The translations under genes were made by a program, and so were the position numbers. A stretch of DNA of 64,000 nucleotides from Chloroflexota bacterium (GTDB lineage: Bacteria; Chloroflexota; Anaerolineae; UBA4142): assembly GCA_023381515.1 (NCBI GenBank), contig JAMCQI010000041.1, positions 124,001 to 188,000 on the forward strand. The letters run 5' to 3'. A model generated the notes under the pieces. It was not told the origin of the DNA and did no database searches. It saw only the letters and a program-made list of their open reading frames with translations. How positions within the stretch are numbered: the first letter of the stretch is position 1; every line of letters begins with the position of its first letter. Positions 26,289 through 35,700 of the stretch are shown here, in pieces.

Positions 26289-27791
26289 ATGCGTGAACGC
26301 AACTATATTGTGCTCGCCGGTATCATATTCCTGGCGTTGATCGTAGGTTGGATCGACCTCCCTGACAACCCCGGGATCCAAATCGGCCCAATTATAAAGC
26401 CGCTCACGGTGCACGAAGGACTCGATCTGCAGGGAGGTCTCCAGGTCGTGCTGCAGGCGGTTGTGCCGGCGGGCCAAACGGTATCCAGTGATGCGATGCA
26501 AGCAGCTGAGGGAATCATCGAGAACCGGATTAACGCGTTGGGCGTGACTGAACCGGTCGTCCAACTCCTCGGCAACAACCGCATCCTGGTGCAGCTGCCC
26601 GGTATTTCGAATCCGGACCAGGCGATCAAAACGTTTGGCGGGACCGGGCTCCTGGAGTTTGTCGACGCGGGCAACACGCCATTGACCGAAGGGGAAACCG
26701 TGCAGACAACGGGTGCGTCGACGGTGGTTGTTCCGGGGCAGGGTACGGCCACTCCCACACCGGCAGGGGCGACGCCCACGGCTACCACCACTCCGACGCC
26801 GAGCACGACGCCCACGCCGAGTACTGGTGCAACGCCGGCTCCGACACCCGCCCCTACACCCCCACCGGTTTATCGTACGGTGATGACCGGTAAAGACTTG
26901 GCGAGCGCCAGTCTCGCGTTCCAATCGACCACGAATCAGCCCTACATTCAGTTCACCCTGACGTCCGAAGGCGCCAAGATTTTCTCCGACTATACCAGTA
27001 CGCATGTGGGCCAGTATCTCGCCATCGTGTTGGACAAACGGGTGATTTCTTCGCCGGTTATCCAGACTCCGATCACGAACGGTCAAGGCGTCATCCAAGG
27101 CAATTTCACGGTGCAATCCGCGCAGCAGTTGGTGATCCAACTCAAGTACGGCGCGCTGCCGGTTCCGCTTCAAGTCGTCCAGTCGGATGCGATTGGTCCG
27201 ACCCTGGGACGTCAGTCGGTGAGCAGGAGCATCACGGCAGGTGCGATCGGTCTGCTCATCGTCGTATCGTTCATGCTGTTGTACTACCGTCTGCCGGGAC
27301 TGCTCGCCGATCTCGCGCTCGTGATCTATGCCTTGATCGTGCTCGCGATCTTCAAGTTTGGAATTCCGGGTGTTTTCCCGTACGTGACGTTGACACTCCC
27401 GGGCATTGCCGGATTCATTCTCTCAGTCGGCATGGCGGTGGACGCGAATATCCTCATTTTCGAGCGCATGAAAGAGGAGTTGCGCTCCGGACGGTCCCTC
27501 GCGCTGGCCGTCGAGCAGGGGTTCCGCCGCGCGTGGCCCTCGATCCGCGACGCAAACATATCGACGCTGATCACCAGCGCCATCTTGTTGTGGTTTGGGG
27601 CGAGTTTCGGCGCAAGCATCGTCGCCGGGTTTGCGCTCACCCTGGCAATTGGCGTTTTGGTCAGCCTCTTCACGGCCGTCGTCGTAACTCACACGTTTCT
27701 CCGGCTTTTCATGGATGTAGACGTAACAAAGAGTTACTGGTGGTTCGGCGTCGAGAGGGAAACCGGAGTGGGGCAAGCCCGACAAAGTTAA
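26289..27791 (+). CDS. secD: Protein translocase subunit SecD
   Basis: A 500-residue SecD: first helix near residues 7-22, then GLDLQGGLQVVLQ, the P1 region with IENRINALGVTEPVVQLLGNNRILVQLPG, and five C-terminal helices with GIAGFILSVGMAVDANILIFERMKEELR, the family signature. It uses the proton gradient to assist SecYEG in late export. Residues about 154-194 are a Thr/Pro/Ala-rich insertion in the P1 domain, resembling the linkers of this organism's lipoproteins. SecF, normally directly downstream or fused, is not adjacent; the Sec-DsbA gene follows instead. Confidence 0.93.
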   Translation: MRERNYIVLAGIIFLALIVGWIDLPDNPGIQIGPIIKPLTVHEGLDLQGGLQVVLQAVVPAGQTVSSDAMQAAEGIIENRINALGVTEPVVQLLGNNRILVQLPGISNPDQAIKTFGGTGLLEFVDAGNTPLTEGETVQTTGASTVVVPGQGTATPTPAGATPTATTTPTPSTTPTPSTGATPAPTPAPTPPPVYRTVMTGKDLASASLAFQSTTNQPYIQFTLTSEGAKIFSDYTSTHVGQYLAIVLDKRVISSPVIQTPITNGQGVIQGNFTVQSAQQLVIQLKYGALPVPLQVVQSDAIGPTLGRQSVSRSITAGAIGLLIVVSFMLLYYRLPGLLADLALVIYALIVLAIFKFGIPGVFPYVTLTLPGIAGFILSVGMAVDANILIFERMKEELRSGRSLALAVEQGFRRAWPSIRDANISTLITSAILLWFGASFGASIVAGFALTLAIGVLVSLFTAVVVTHTFLRLFMDVDVTKSYWWFGVERETGVGQARQS

Positions 27792-27890
27792 TCCCCACAG
27801 GAGCAATGACCTGAGCCGCGGGCGGCCCCGGGAAAAGCAGTGATATGAACCGATGTCTGCCCGTTAGAAATCATTGACAGGATAAGAATC

Positions 27891-28547
27891 ATGCCGAACA
27901 AACGAAGCAAACGAAGACCGCTCAGCACTCGCTGGCTGGTCGTCGGCGCGGTCGCGGCAGTGGTCCTCGTGGGCGTGTTGGTTGGAGCGAGCCTCGCGGC
28001 GACTCCTCCACCGTCGACGCCGACCGCTTTGAATGCCTGCGGCACGCCCGTTTGCGGCCAATCGAATGCGCCGGTCACGATTGAAATCTACTCCGATTTT
28101 CAGTGACCCTACTGTCGTCAGGCTGATGCCGTGTTGCAGCAGCTCGCGCCCCAGTACATCCAGACGGGCAAAGCCAAAATAATCTATCACAACTTTCCGA
28201 TTATTGGCCCTGAATCTGTGTCGGCGGCAGAGGCTGCCGAATGCGCGGCCGATCAGGGCAAGTTCTGGGCGTACGCGAACGACCTTTTTGCGCACCAAGG
28301 CGGGGAAAACTCGGGAGCGTTTTCGAATGCCAACTTGAAGGCCTTCGCCGCGCAGTTGGGCCTCAACCCGCAAACCTTCGGCACATGCTTTGACGGCGGC
28401 AAGTATGCGGCGTTGGTCCAGCAGCAGCTGCAGCAAGGTCAGCAGCGCGGGGTGCAGGCCACGCCGACCTTTTTCATCAACGGTCAAAAGTTCGAAGGTG
28501 TGCTGTCGTACAACCAGCTCGTCGCGCAGATTAACGCGGGACAATAG
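27891..28547 (+). CDS. Membrane-anchored DsbA-like thioredoxin, predicted selenoprotein (UxxC)
   Basis: A single frame with TGA at 28104-28106, read as Sec72, gives 218 residues. A basic N terminus and helix (residues 16-34) anchor it outside the membrane. The active site reads IEIYSDFQ-U-PYC (U72, C75), where DsbA-like proteins have CPYC. The cis-proline loop is VQATPTFFINGQ, and the fold continues to the C-terminal VLSYNQLVAQI. Two extra cysteine positions (in AECAADQG and GTCFDG) could form a second disulfide. It probably oxidises or isomerises exported protein thiols; Sec would change its redox potential and rate. It follows secD by 100 bp. Confidence 0.87.
28119..28133 (+). promoter_or_regulatory. 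Possible SECIS hairpin of the DsbA-like gene
   Basis: GGC (28121-28123) and GCC (28128-28130) close the loop TGAT, extended by CA/TG across a bulged G at 28131. The loop starts 20 nt after the TGA and has G at position 2. It is the weakest of the four stems. Confidence 0.4.
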
Positions 28548-28596
28548 CCCTGAGCCGGTGCCGCGTTCACGGTGGCTCACGGAGGCGAAGCCATCG

Positions 28597-28629
28597 GTAG
28601 GGACAAAATCCACCCATGTGTGCTATAAT
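28597..28629 (+). promoter_or_regulatory. Promoter GTAGGGAC-N19-TATAAT with extended -10
   Basis: GTAGGGAC at 28597-28604, 19 bp, then a perfect TATAAT at 28624-28629 preceded by TGC. It drives the NicO-like/MFS pair. Confidence 0.65.
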
Positions 28630-28697
28630 ATGACCGCTAGAGTTTGATCACAGGCGGCGCTCCGATGAGCGCCGCTTGCTTTGAGGATGAACCATAC

Positions 28698-29543
28698 ATG
28701 ACTCCAATGGCGGCAGTAACCTACTCTTTCTTTTTCGGACTATTACACGGCATTCTGCCGGATGAGCATACCTGGCCCATCACATTCAGTTATGCGATCG
28801 GCGGCGCAAGCGGCAGGGCAGGAGTGCAATCCAGCCTTTTCTTTTCGCTCGCGTTCACGGTGCAGCGCATGCTCATCTCTGAACTGGCTTATCTGGCGCT
28901 CGCCCCGTTCTTGCTCTCACCGCTGATCAATGGGGTTGTCTACATCCTTGTCGGAATCGTCATGTGGGGCGCCGGTGCGCTTGTCCTGCGCCGGAACCGC
29001 TATCCTCATCTCCATTTGGTCGGCCGCCATCAGGAGAAGGAAAGTAGAGGAAAGGCGATCGATCAGGATTTGGCGGCGGCCTCTCGCCCGGTCGAGCCGA
29101 AAGCGATGCCGGCGCGGTGGGCGGTTGTTCATGGCTTTATTGCCGGTTTCGGATTTGGTGGGTTTTCTCTGTTTGTCAACACCATTGCGGCGCCCGCCAT
29201 GCCCAGCGCATGGTTCGGATTTCTGCCGGGGCTTGTGTTCGGGGTGGGCACGGGGATCACGCTCGTCGCGGTAGGTGGCTTGATCGGGGCGTCGCTGCGC
29301 TGGTCGCATGCCCTCACCGAGACGCAGATCGAGCGAATTGGCTCTCAGACGGGCGGAAGAACGCTCTTTTTCGGCGGAATCCTCTTTGCGTTCGCCGGCT
29401 GCGCTACACTGCTCGGGCTGGACCGCTATCTCCCGGTGGACACGGGTTATGTCCTCATCGGCCTGTTCATGCTCGGGATTGCGGTCCCTGCATTTGTTTA
29501 CTCGCTGAGGCAGGTTCTGAGGACGCAGGAGGTGGGAGAATGA
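28698..29543 (+). CDS. NicO/UreH-like polytopic membrane transporter
   Basis: A 281-residue protein with about six to seven helices. Near the start, FFFGLLHGILPDEHTWPI resembles the G-x-x-H-x-x-x-P-D-H motif of NicO/UreH nickel-cobalt exporters and related TauE-like proteins. A hydrophilic loop (about residues 100-135) with RNRYPHLHLVGRHQEKE is His-rich, consistent with metal contact. Starts at 28644 (TTG) and 28665 (ATG) are also open; 28698 places the family motif at the usual distance. Its stop overlaps the MFS start (ATGA). Substrate unproven. Confidence 0.7.
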   Translation: MTPMAAVTYSFFFGLLHGILPDEHTWPITFSYAIGGASGRAGVQSSLFFSLAFTVQRMLISELAYLALAPFLLSPLINGVVYILVGIVMWGAGALVLRRNRYPHLHLVGRHQEKESRGKAIDQDLAAASRPVEPKAMPARWAVVHGFIAGFGFGGFSLFVNTIAAPAMPSAWFGFLPGLVFGVGTGITLVAVGGLIGASLRWSHALTETQIERIGSQTGGRTLFFGGILFAFAGCATLLGLDRYLPVDTGYVLIGLFMLGIAVPAFVYSLRQVLRTQEVGE

Positions 29544-30814
29544 AAGGGATACAAGATACTGTCTGGAGTGACCTTCACCCCACCACCCGCCGTTTGATGA
29601 TGGCGCGCGTACTGCGCAGCGTCGGTCAGGGTGCGCTGGTCGTGGACCTTGCGCTGTACCTGAATGCGCTTCATTGGAGCGGTATCGCAATCGGCGCGGT
29701 CTTGACCGGCGCGGGCTTGTTTGGCGCGGCGCTCAGCTTGCTGGTTGGACGCACGAGCGATCAACTGAGGCGGAAACCGTTTCTTTTGACCTATGAGGTC
29801 GTGTCACTCTTGTGCAGTTTCGTCGCCCTCTTCACGGCCCAGCCCTGGTTGCTTGGAGGCGCCATCGTACTCGCGGGCTTTGGTCGCGGCGCGAACGGCG
29901 CCGCGGGACCGTACTCGCCTGCGGAGCAGGCATGGTTGGCGGAAGAGGTTCTGCCCGCCCGGCGGGGGCGCGTCTACAGCCTGAATACCGCGGGTGGCTT
30001 TTTGGGCATGGGCTTGGGTGCGCTTCTCGCGATGCTGCCCGCGTACTGGAATGGCTGGCTCCCTGGCCCGCTCAGTTATCGTCCACTCTTTTTTCTTCCT
30101 GCGCTGGCGGCCGTCGCCAACTTGGTGCTGCTCGGTCGGGCGCACGAACAGTATCACGGGCCGACCCAGGCACTCACCGAACCCGAGCGGCGGGAGGCCG
30201 CACAGATCCGTGGTCAGGAGAACCGTATCCTGGGGAAACTCGTGGCGATAAACGGCTTTAATGGCATCGCCATTGGTTTGACCGGTCCGCTCATCTCATA
30301 CTGGTTTTCGCTGCGCTTTCACGTTGGACCCGCGGCTATCGCCCCCGTTCTGGCGGCGACGTTTGTTATCACCGCGTTCTCATCCCTCCTCACCGGCAGA
30401 TTGACCGAGCACATCGGCATCGTACAATCCGTCGTGTGGGCCCGGTTTCTGGCGTTAATTCTGCTCGTCCTCATGCCCTTGATGCCGACCTATGGTCTGG
30501 CCTCGTTGGTTTACTTGCTGCGCTCGGCATTCAATCGCGGCTCGGCCGGGGCGCGGCAGGCGCTTACAATTGGACTTGTGCGCGACGAGCGCCGGGGCTT
30601 GGCGACGAGCCTCAACGCCGTCTCGTTTCAAGTGCCCCAGTCGGTCGGACCCACGATCGCGGGCTACATGTTGGACGCCGGCCAGTTCGCTTTGCCCTTT
30701 TACGTCGCGGCCGTGCTGCAAGGAATATACCTCGTGGCCTACGAGCGTGTTTTTCGCGGGTACGAGCCCGCCCGTGAACGGACCACGCCTGAGGGAAAAG
30801 CCCATGCCGCGTGA
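29540..30814 (+). CDS. Major facilitator superfamily transporter
   Basis: A 424-residue protein with about 12 helices. The loop 2-3 motif appears as LVGRTSDQLRRKPFLL, and the second half has a matching FSSLLTGRLTEHIG. The stretch VGPTIAGYMLDAGQFALPF is like the helix-11 region of multidrug-type MFS efflux proteins. Substrate unknown. Translation is coupled to the NicO-like gene. Confidence 0.88.
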   Translation: MKGIQDTVWSDLHPTTRRLMMARVLRSVGQGALVVDLALYLNALHWSGIAIGAVLTGAGLFGAALSLLVGRTSDQLRRKPFLLTYEVVSLLCSFVALFTAQPWLLGGAIVLAGFGRGANGAAGPYSPAEQAWLAEEVLPARRGRVYSLNTAGGFLGMGLGALLAMLPAYWNGWLPGPLSYRPLFFLPALAAVANLVLLGRAHEQYHGPTQALTEPERREAAQIRGQENRILGKLVAINGFNGIAIGLTGPLISYWFSLRFHVGPAAIAPVLAATFVITAFSSLLTGRLTEHIGIVQSVVWARFLALILLVLMPLMPTYGLASLVYLLRSAFNRGSAGARQALTIGLVRDERRGLATSLNAVSFQVPQSVGPTIAGYMLDAGQFALPFYVAAVLQGIYLVAYERVFRGYEPARERTTPEGKAHAA

Positions 30815-30861
30815 CGATGTCTCACCTCTTTAGATTCGCTTAAAGTTGGGGTTAGTCTCCG

Positions 30862-30894
30862 GTAAAGACGGCGCCGCCCAGAATGTGTTATCCT
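30862..30894 (+). promoter_or_regulatory. Recurrent promoter element GTAAAGAC-N19-TATCCT
   Basis: GTAAAGAC at 30862-30869, 19 bp, then TATCCT at 30889-30894, 35 bp before ATG 30929. With the element at 10892 it shares the longer string CCGGTAAAGACG. Confidence 0.55.
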
Positions 30895-30928
30895 GATCCC
30901 AGGCGATGTTTAACGCCTCAAGGAGTCT

Positions 30929-31129
30929 ATGGTCGTTCGGGCGGCGCCGCTCTTAGTGGGCGGAATGGTCGGAGGCTTGATCGGTCTTGTAGCGTGGGGC
31001 TACCGGCGGTCTCGGGAGAGCGAAGCCGGCATGGAAGTGCGCGACGATGTGCTCTTGGGCTTTACGCTTCTTGCCGCTTTGGCTCTGGCGACCTTTGTCG
31101 TCTATCTCTTCTTGCTCCTTGTGAGTTGA
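30929..31129 (+). CDS. Small two-helix membrane protein
   Basis: A 66-residue protein: helix 1 at about residues 7-24, a charged loop RRSRESEAGMEVRDD, and helix 2 at about 43-65. AAGGAG precedes ATG 30929. The family is not recognised. It is organised like the 70-residue protein at 12832, though the sequences differ. The S41 protease gene follows 45 bp later, probably on the same transcript. Confidence 0.6.
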   Translation: MVVRAAPLLVGGMVGGLIGLVAWGYRRSRESEAGMEVRDDVLLGFTLLAALALATFVVYLFLLLVS

Positions 31130-31174
31130 CGATCCGCCGGGCCCGCTCCCATTTGCCCCTGAACGAGGAGAATC

Positions 31175-32431
31175 ATGCATCGAAGGCTACGTTCCTTTAT
31201 ATTCCCAATCTTGCTGTTCGTCGTGTTGGTTTTCGGTCTCGGCGCCGGAGTCGTGCTCGACCGGACGGTGCTCGTCGCGCAGGCGCAAGTGACGAACGCG
31301 CCGCCGAATGGTGCCCCGAACATGCAGTTGATCCAGCAAGCGTGGGAGCTGATCCAGCAGCACTATGTGGATCGTGCTGCCATTCAATCTACCGCACTGA
31401 CTTACGGCGCGATCGGCGGTATGGTGAATGCGCTCGGCGATACCGGGCACAGCACCTTTTTGTCGCCTAGTCTGCTGAAACAGGAAAACAACTATATTCA
31501 GGGACACTTTGACGGCATCGGCGCGCAAGTGGAAGCGAAGAACGGCCACATCGTCATCGTCGCGCCGATTGACGGGTCTCCTGCCCAGAAGGCTGGCCTG
31601 CGCCCTGGCGACATCATTTTGAAGGTGGACGGGCAGAGTGCAGATGGGCTGCCCCTCGAACAAGTGGTGGGGAAAATCCTGGGGCCGGCGGGCACCTCCG
31701 TCACCTTGACGATTGGCGATCCGAATACGGGTGCAACGCGTAACGTGACGATCGTGCGCGCGCAAATCACGGTCAACAACGTCACCTGGGTGCGCCTCCC
31801 CGGCACGAACATCGCAGATGTGCGCATCGCGGGATTCAGCCAGGGCGTCGCCGCGGAACTCAAGACCGCGCTGGAGGATATCCAACAGCAAGGGATGACG
31901 GCGATCGTCCTCGATCTGCGAGACGATCCGGGCGGTGAGTTGGATCAGGCTGTGGCTGTGGCGAGTCAATTCTTGAAGAGCGGCAACGTGCTCTTGGAGA
32001 AGAATGCACAGGGCCAGATCACCCCTATTGCCGTTCAGCCGGGAGGCGTGGCGACCAACATTCCGATGGTCGTGCTTGTCAACGGCGGCACTGCGAGCGC
32101 GGCAGAGATTGTCGTGGGCGCGCTCCAAGACGCGCACCGCGCCACCGTGATCGGCGAGACGACGTTCGGTACGGGCACGGTGCTCAATCAGTTCCCGCTG
32201 TCAGACGGCTCGGCCCTCTTGCTCGCGACTCTTGAATGGCTGACGCCGAACGGGCACAGCATATGGCACAAAGGCATCACGCCCAACGTGATCATCTCAC
32301 TGCCGTCGACGGTGAACATCGTCACTCCGGACGCGGCGCGCACGATGACGCCCGCGCAAGTGCAGTCGAGCAGTGACGCCCAATTGCTAAAGGGCATACA
32401 GCTGCTTGGCCCCAATCGTGTTTTGAAATGA
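31175..32431 (+). CDS. S41-family (CtpA-like) protease homologue lacking the catalytic Lys
   Basis: A 418-residue exported protein: signal anchor at residues 8-30, an N-terminal helical cap, a PDZ domain (about residues 105-195) and the tail-specific protease core. The nucleophile Ser308 lies in NGGTASAAEIVVG. The general-base Lys of the family (E. coli Prc K477, 25 residues after S452) is Thr333 here, in TTFGTGTV, also 25 residues after the Ser. The family cuts C-terminal tails of envelope proteins. With Thr in place of Lys it may be inactive, a binding protein, or use another base. Other S41 signatures, such as LDLRDDPGGELDQAV, are intact. Confidence 0.88.
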   Translation: MHRRLRSFIFPILLFVVLVFGLGAGVVLDRTVLVAQAQVTNAPPNGAPNMQLIQQAWELIQQHYVDRAAIQSTALTYGAIGGMVNALGDTGHSTFLSPSLLKQENNYIQGHFDGIGAQVEAKNGHIVIVAPIDGSPAQKAGLRPGDIILKVDGQSADGLPLEQVVGKILGPAGTSVTLTIGDPNTGATRNVTIVRAQITVNNVTWVRLPGTNIADVRIAGFSQGVAAELKTALEDIQQQGMTAIVLDLRDDPGGELDQAVAVASQFLKSGNVLLEKNAQGQITPIAVQPGGVATNIPMVVLVNGGTASAAEIVVGALQDAHRATVIGETTFGTGTVLNQFPLSDGSALLLATLEWLTPNGHSIWHKGITPNVIISLPSTVNIVTPDAARTMTPAQVQSSSDAQLLKGIQLLGPNRVLK

Positions 32432-32765
32432 AGACAAGGAGGCAGGCTCCCAGGCCTGCCTCCTTGTCCGCGCGTATCCCTGGCTCGGCACCGGGGGTAC
32501 GCGCGCTTGCTTTCAACAACCCCTCCAGCTCTCAAGATCTCCGCCGCGGCCCGGGAGGACCCGGAGCTCAAACAAACGGCGCTCAGTAATTCCTGCAAAC
32601 ACAATCAAGGGTTTTGCGGATAGGCAGCGACTGGGGCATGTGCTAAACTGACATTGCTCACCCCCCTTCCACATTGAAAGTATGACCGCAACGGCGCGGA
32701 TACGGCCTCGCCTCGTACGATCCCCGCGCCGGCGGTTCGGACCTGATCCTTATCATGGAGGGACT
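32432..32765. other. Intergenic region before the fdh operon
   Basis: About 330 bp without a supported gene. A strong hairpin lies at its left edge. TGC-TAAACT at 32641-32649 is a weak extended -10 about 115 bp before fdhA; no good -35 was found. Confidence 0.45.
32433..32468 (+). terminator. 15-bp-arm hairpin after the S41 gene
   Basis: Perfect arms at 32433-32447 and 32454-32468 around a 6-nt loop, starting one base after the stop codon. The stem is long and GC-rich but no T-run follows. Confidence 0.65.
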
Positions 32766-35700
32766 ATGCCCCGAGTCAGCCGTAGGCAATTCCTGCAGGC
32801 TTCCGCCATTGTCACGGGCAGTCTGCTGCTGCCCGCCGGCACGGCGCTCGCCGAGAGCGGCGCCATCCCCTTGCACAAAAAAATCGGCGAAGGAACGACG
32901 ATTTGCCCGTATTGCTCCTGCGGCTGCGGTCTCATCGTGGCCACCGACGAGAACGGACACATCGTCAACGTCGAAGGCGACCCTGAGAATCCGATCAACC
33001 GGGGTGCGCTCGACCCCAAGTCCATCTCGGTGCGCCAATTGTCGAACAGCGAACTGCGCCTCAAGAAGGTGAGGTATCGCGCACCGGGCGCGACGCAGTG
33101 GGAAGAGAAATCGTGGGACTGGGCGATCCCCCAAATTGTCCAGCGCGTCCAAAAAGCCCGCGAGGCGAGTTTTGTCCGCACCGTGAAAGTCGGCGACAAG
33201 GATGTGACGGTGAATCGGACGGAGGGGATCGCGTGGCTGGGCGGCGCGGCGAACAACAACGAGGACTGTTATCTCGTCGCCAAGTTGATGCGTTCGCTGG
33301 GCGTCGTCTACCTGGAACACCAGGCCCGCATCTGACACTCTGCAACGGTGGCCGGTCTCGGCCCCACCTTCGGACGCGGTGCGATGACGAACGACTGGAT
33401 CGACCTCAAGAACAGCGACGTCATCTTCATCATCGGTGCGAATCCCGCGAGTAATCATCCTGCTTCCTTCACCTGGATTAACGATACGCGCGAACGCGGC
33501 GCCAAGCTGATCGTCGTGGATCCCGCGTTTACACGGAGCGCGGCCGTCGCCGATGTTTACGCTCCGATCCGTCCCGGGACGGATATTGTGTTCCTCGGCG
33601 GAATCATCAACTATGTGCTGCAGAACCAGTTATACAACGCCGAGTACGTCAAAGCGTACACGAACGCTTTGACGCTCGTCCATCCTGATTTCAAGGGGCC
33701 TGCCGCCCTTGATGGGCTCTTTTCCGGCTTTAATCCGGAGACGCAAAGTTACGCCACGGCGACCTGGCAGTACCAGACCGAAAAGGTTCAGGTCAAAACC
33801 AAAGACGCAGCGGGTACCGAGACAAGCAAAGAGGTGAGCATCCCCAAGCAAGCGGCCTCGCTTGAGGAACCCAACACCGTTTTTTCGATTCTCAAGCAGC
33901 ATTATTCCCGGTACACGCCGGAAATAGTCGAACGTATTTGTGGCACGCCCAGCGACAAATTCGTCGAGATCGCGCGGTTGTTTGCCGGTACCGGCGCGCC
34001 AAATCGGTCCGGCACGATCCTTTACGCCATGGGACAGACCCAACACACGGTCGGCACGCAAAATGTCCGCTCGATGGCGATGCTGCAGCTCTTGCTTGGG
34101 AATATCGGAGTTCCAGGCGGCGGGGTCAACGCGCTCCGCGGCGAGTCGAACGTGCAAGGCTCGACCGATATGGCGCTCCTCTTCGGCGACCTGCCTGGCT
34201 ATCTTGGCGCGCCCACGGACAAGCATGCCAATCTCCAGGCTTATGCTACCAAATTCGACACGACCAGCTATTGGTTGAATGGTCCGCGCTTTATCGTCAA
34301 TCTGCTCAAGGCGTGGTATGGCGACGCAGCCAGCAAAGACAATAGCTATGCGTACGATTATCTCCCCAAGTCAAGTGGGAACTATTCCTGGATCCCGCTC
34401 TTTCAGGCGATGGGTGCTGGAAGACTCAAGGGGATGTTCTGCATGGGGCAGAACCCGGCGGTCTCTGGCCCGAACGCACGGATGGAGCGCCAGGCGCTCA
34501 ACAAGCTAGACTGGCTTGTCGTGATGGACTTGTTCGAAACGGAAACTGCCAGCTTCTGGAAAGCACCCGGTGCGGACTCGAAGAACATTAACACGGAAGT
34601 GTTCTTGCTCCCTGCGCTCGACGCTATGGAAAAGAGCGGGACAATTGTGACGAGTGGCCGTCGTATCCAATGGCGCTATCAAGTCGCCAACGGACCGGGC
34701 GAGGCTCGAAGTGATATTTGGATCCTCGACCGTCTGGCCAAGGCGCTCAAATCGCTCTACCAAGGGTCGACCGATCCCAAAGACCGACCGATTCTCAACC
34801 TGGCGTGGGCTTATGGCGATGGCCCCGAACCCGATGTAGAACTTGTCGCCCGCGAAATCAACGGATACGCCCTAGAGGACGTCAAGGATGCCGGCGGCAA
34901 AGTCCTCCTGGAGAAAGGGCAGTTGCTCTCCGGGTTTGCCACGATTGCATCGGCCGCGAATTATGATGCAATTGTATGCGGCAATTGGGTTTACGCCGGC
35001 TATTTTGCACCGGCGGACGATGGGCGAGGCATATGGCGTCCGGCGGCGCAGCGGCGAGGCCAGAAGGATCCGGGCAATTTGGGCTTGTACCCGTACTGGG
35101 GGTTTACCTGGCCTGCCAACCGTCACATTCTCTACAACCGTGCATCGGCCCGACCGGATGGCACACCGTGGTCTGAAGAGAAAAAGTTGCTCTGGTGGGA
35201 TGCGCAAGCGAACAAGTGGGCCGGTTATGACATACCTGATTTCGTCGCGACGAAAGCGCCGGGGACGAAAGCGGACCCCGGGGGAGTGGGACTGGCAACT
35301 CAATCCGGCGTGGACGCGTTCATCATGAAACCAGACGGCAAGGGATGGCTGTTCGCTCCCACCGGTCTGGCCGAGGGCCCCCTGCCGGAACACTACGAGC
35401 CGCTCGAATCTCCCGTGTCCAATCTTCTTTCCAAGGTCCAGACGAACCCGGTCGTCAAAATCTGGAACACGGATAAAGACAAGCCGATCGGGGACAAGGT
35501 GGGCACGTTTGAACAGTTTCCCGTTATTTGCACGACCTTTCGGCTGGGCGAGCATTGGCAAGCCGGGGCGATGTCTCGGACGCTGCCATGGCTCGCAGAA
35601 ATTCAGCCCGATTTGTTCGTGCTCCTCGGCCCGGACCTGGCTGCCGCACGAGGCATTCGCAATGGCGATCAAGTGACGCTTGCGTCGGCACGCGGCGCCA

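Noticed and set aside
6843..33335. The four in-frame TGA codons as frameshifts, pseudogenes or sequencing errors
   Set aside because: All four replace known Cys/Sec positions, the frames continue without shift, and hairpins follow at SECIS distance. One error could be chance; four at active sites could not.
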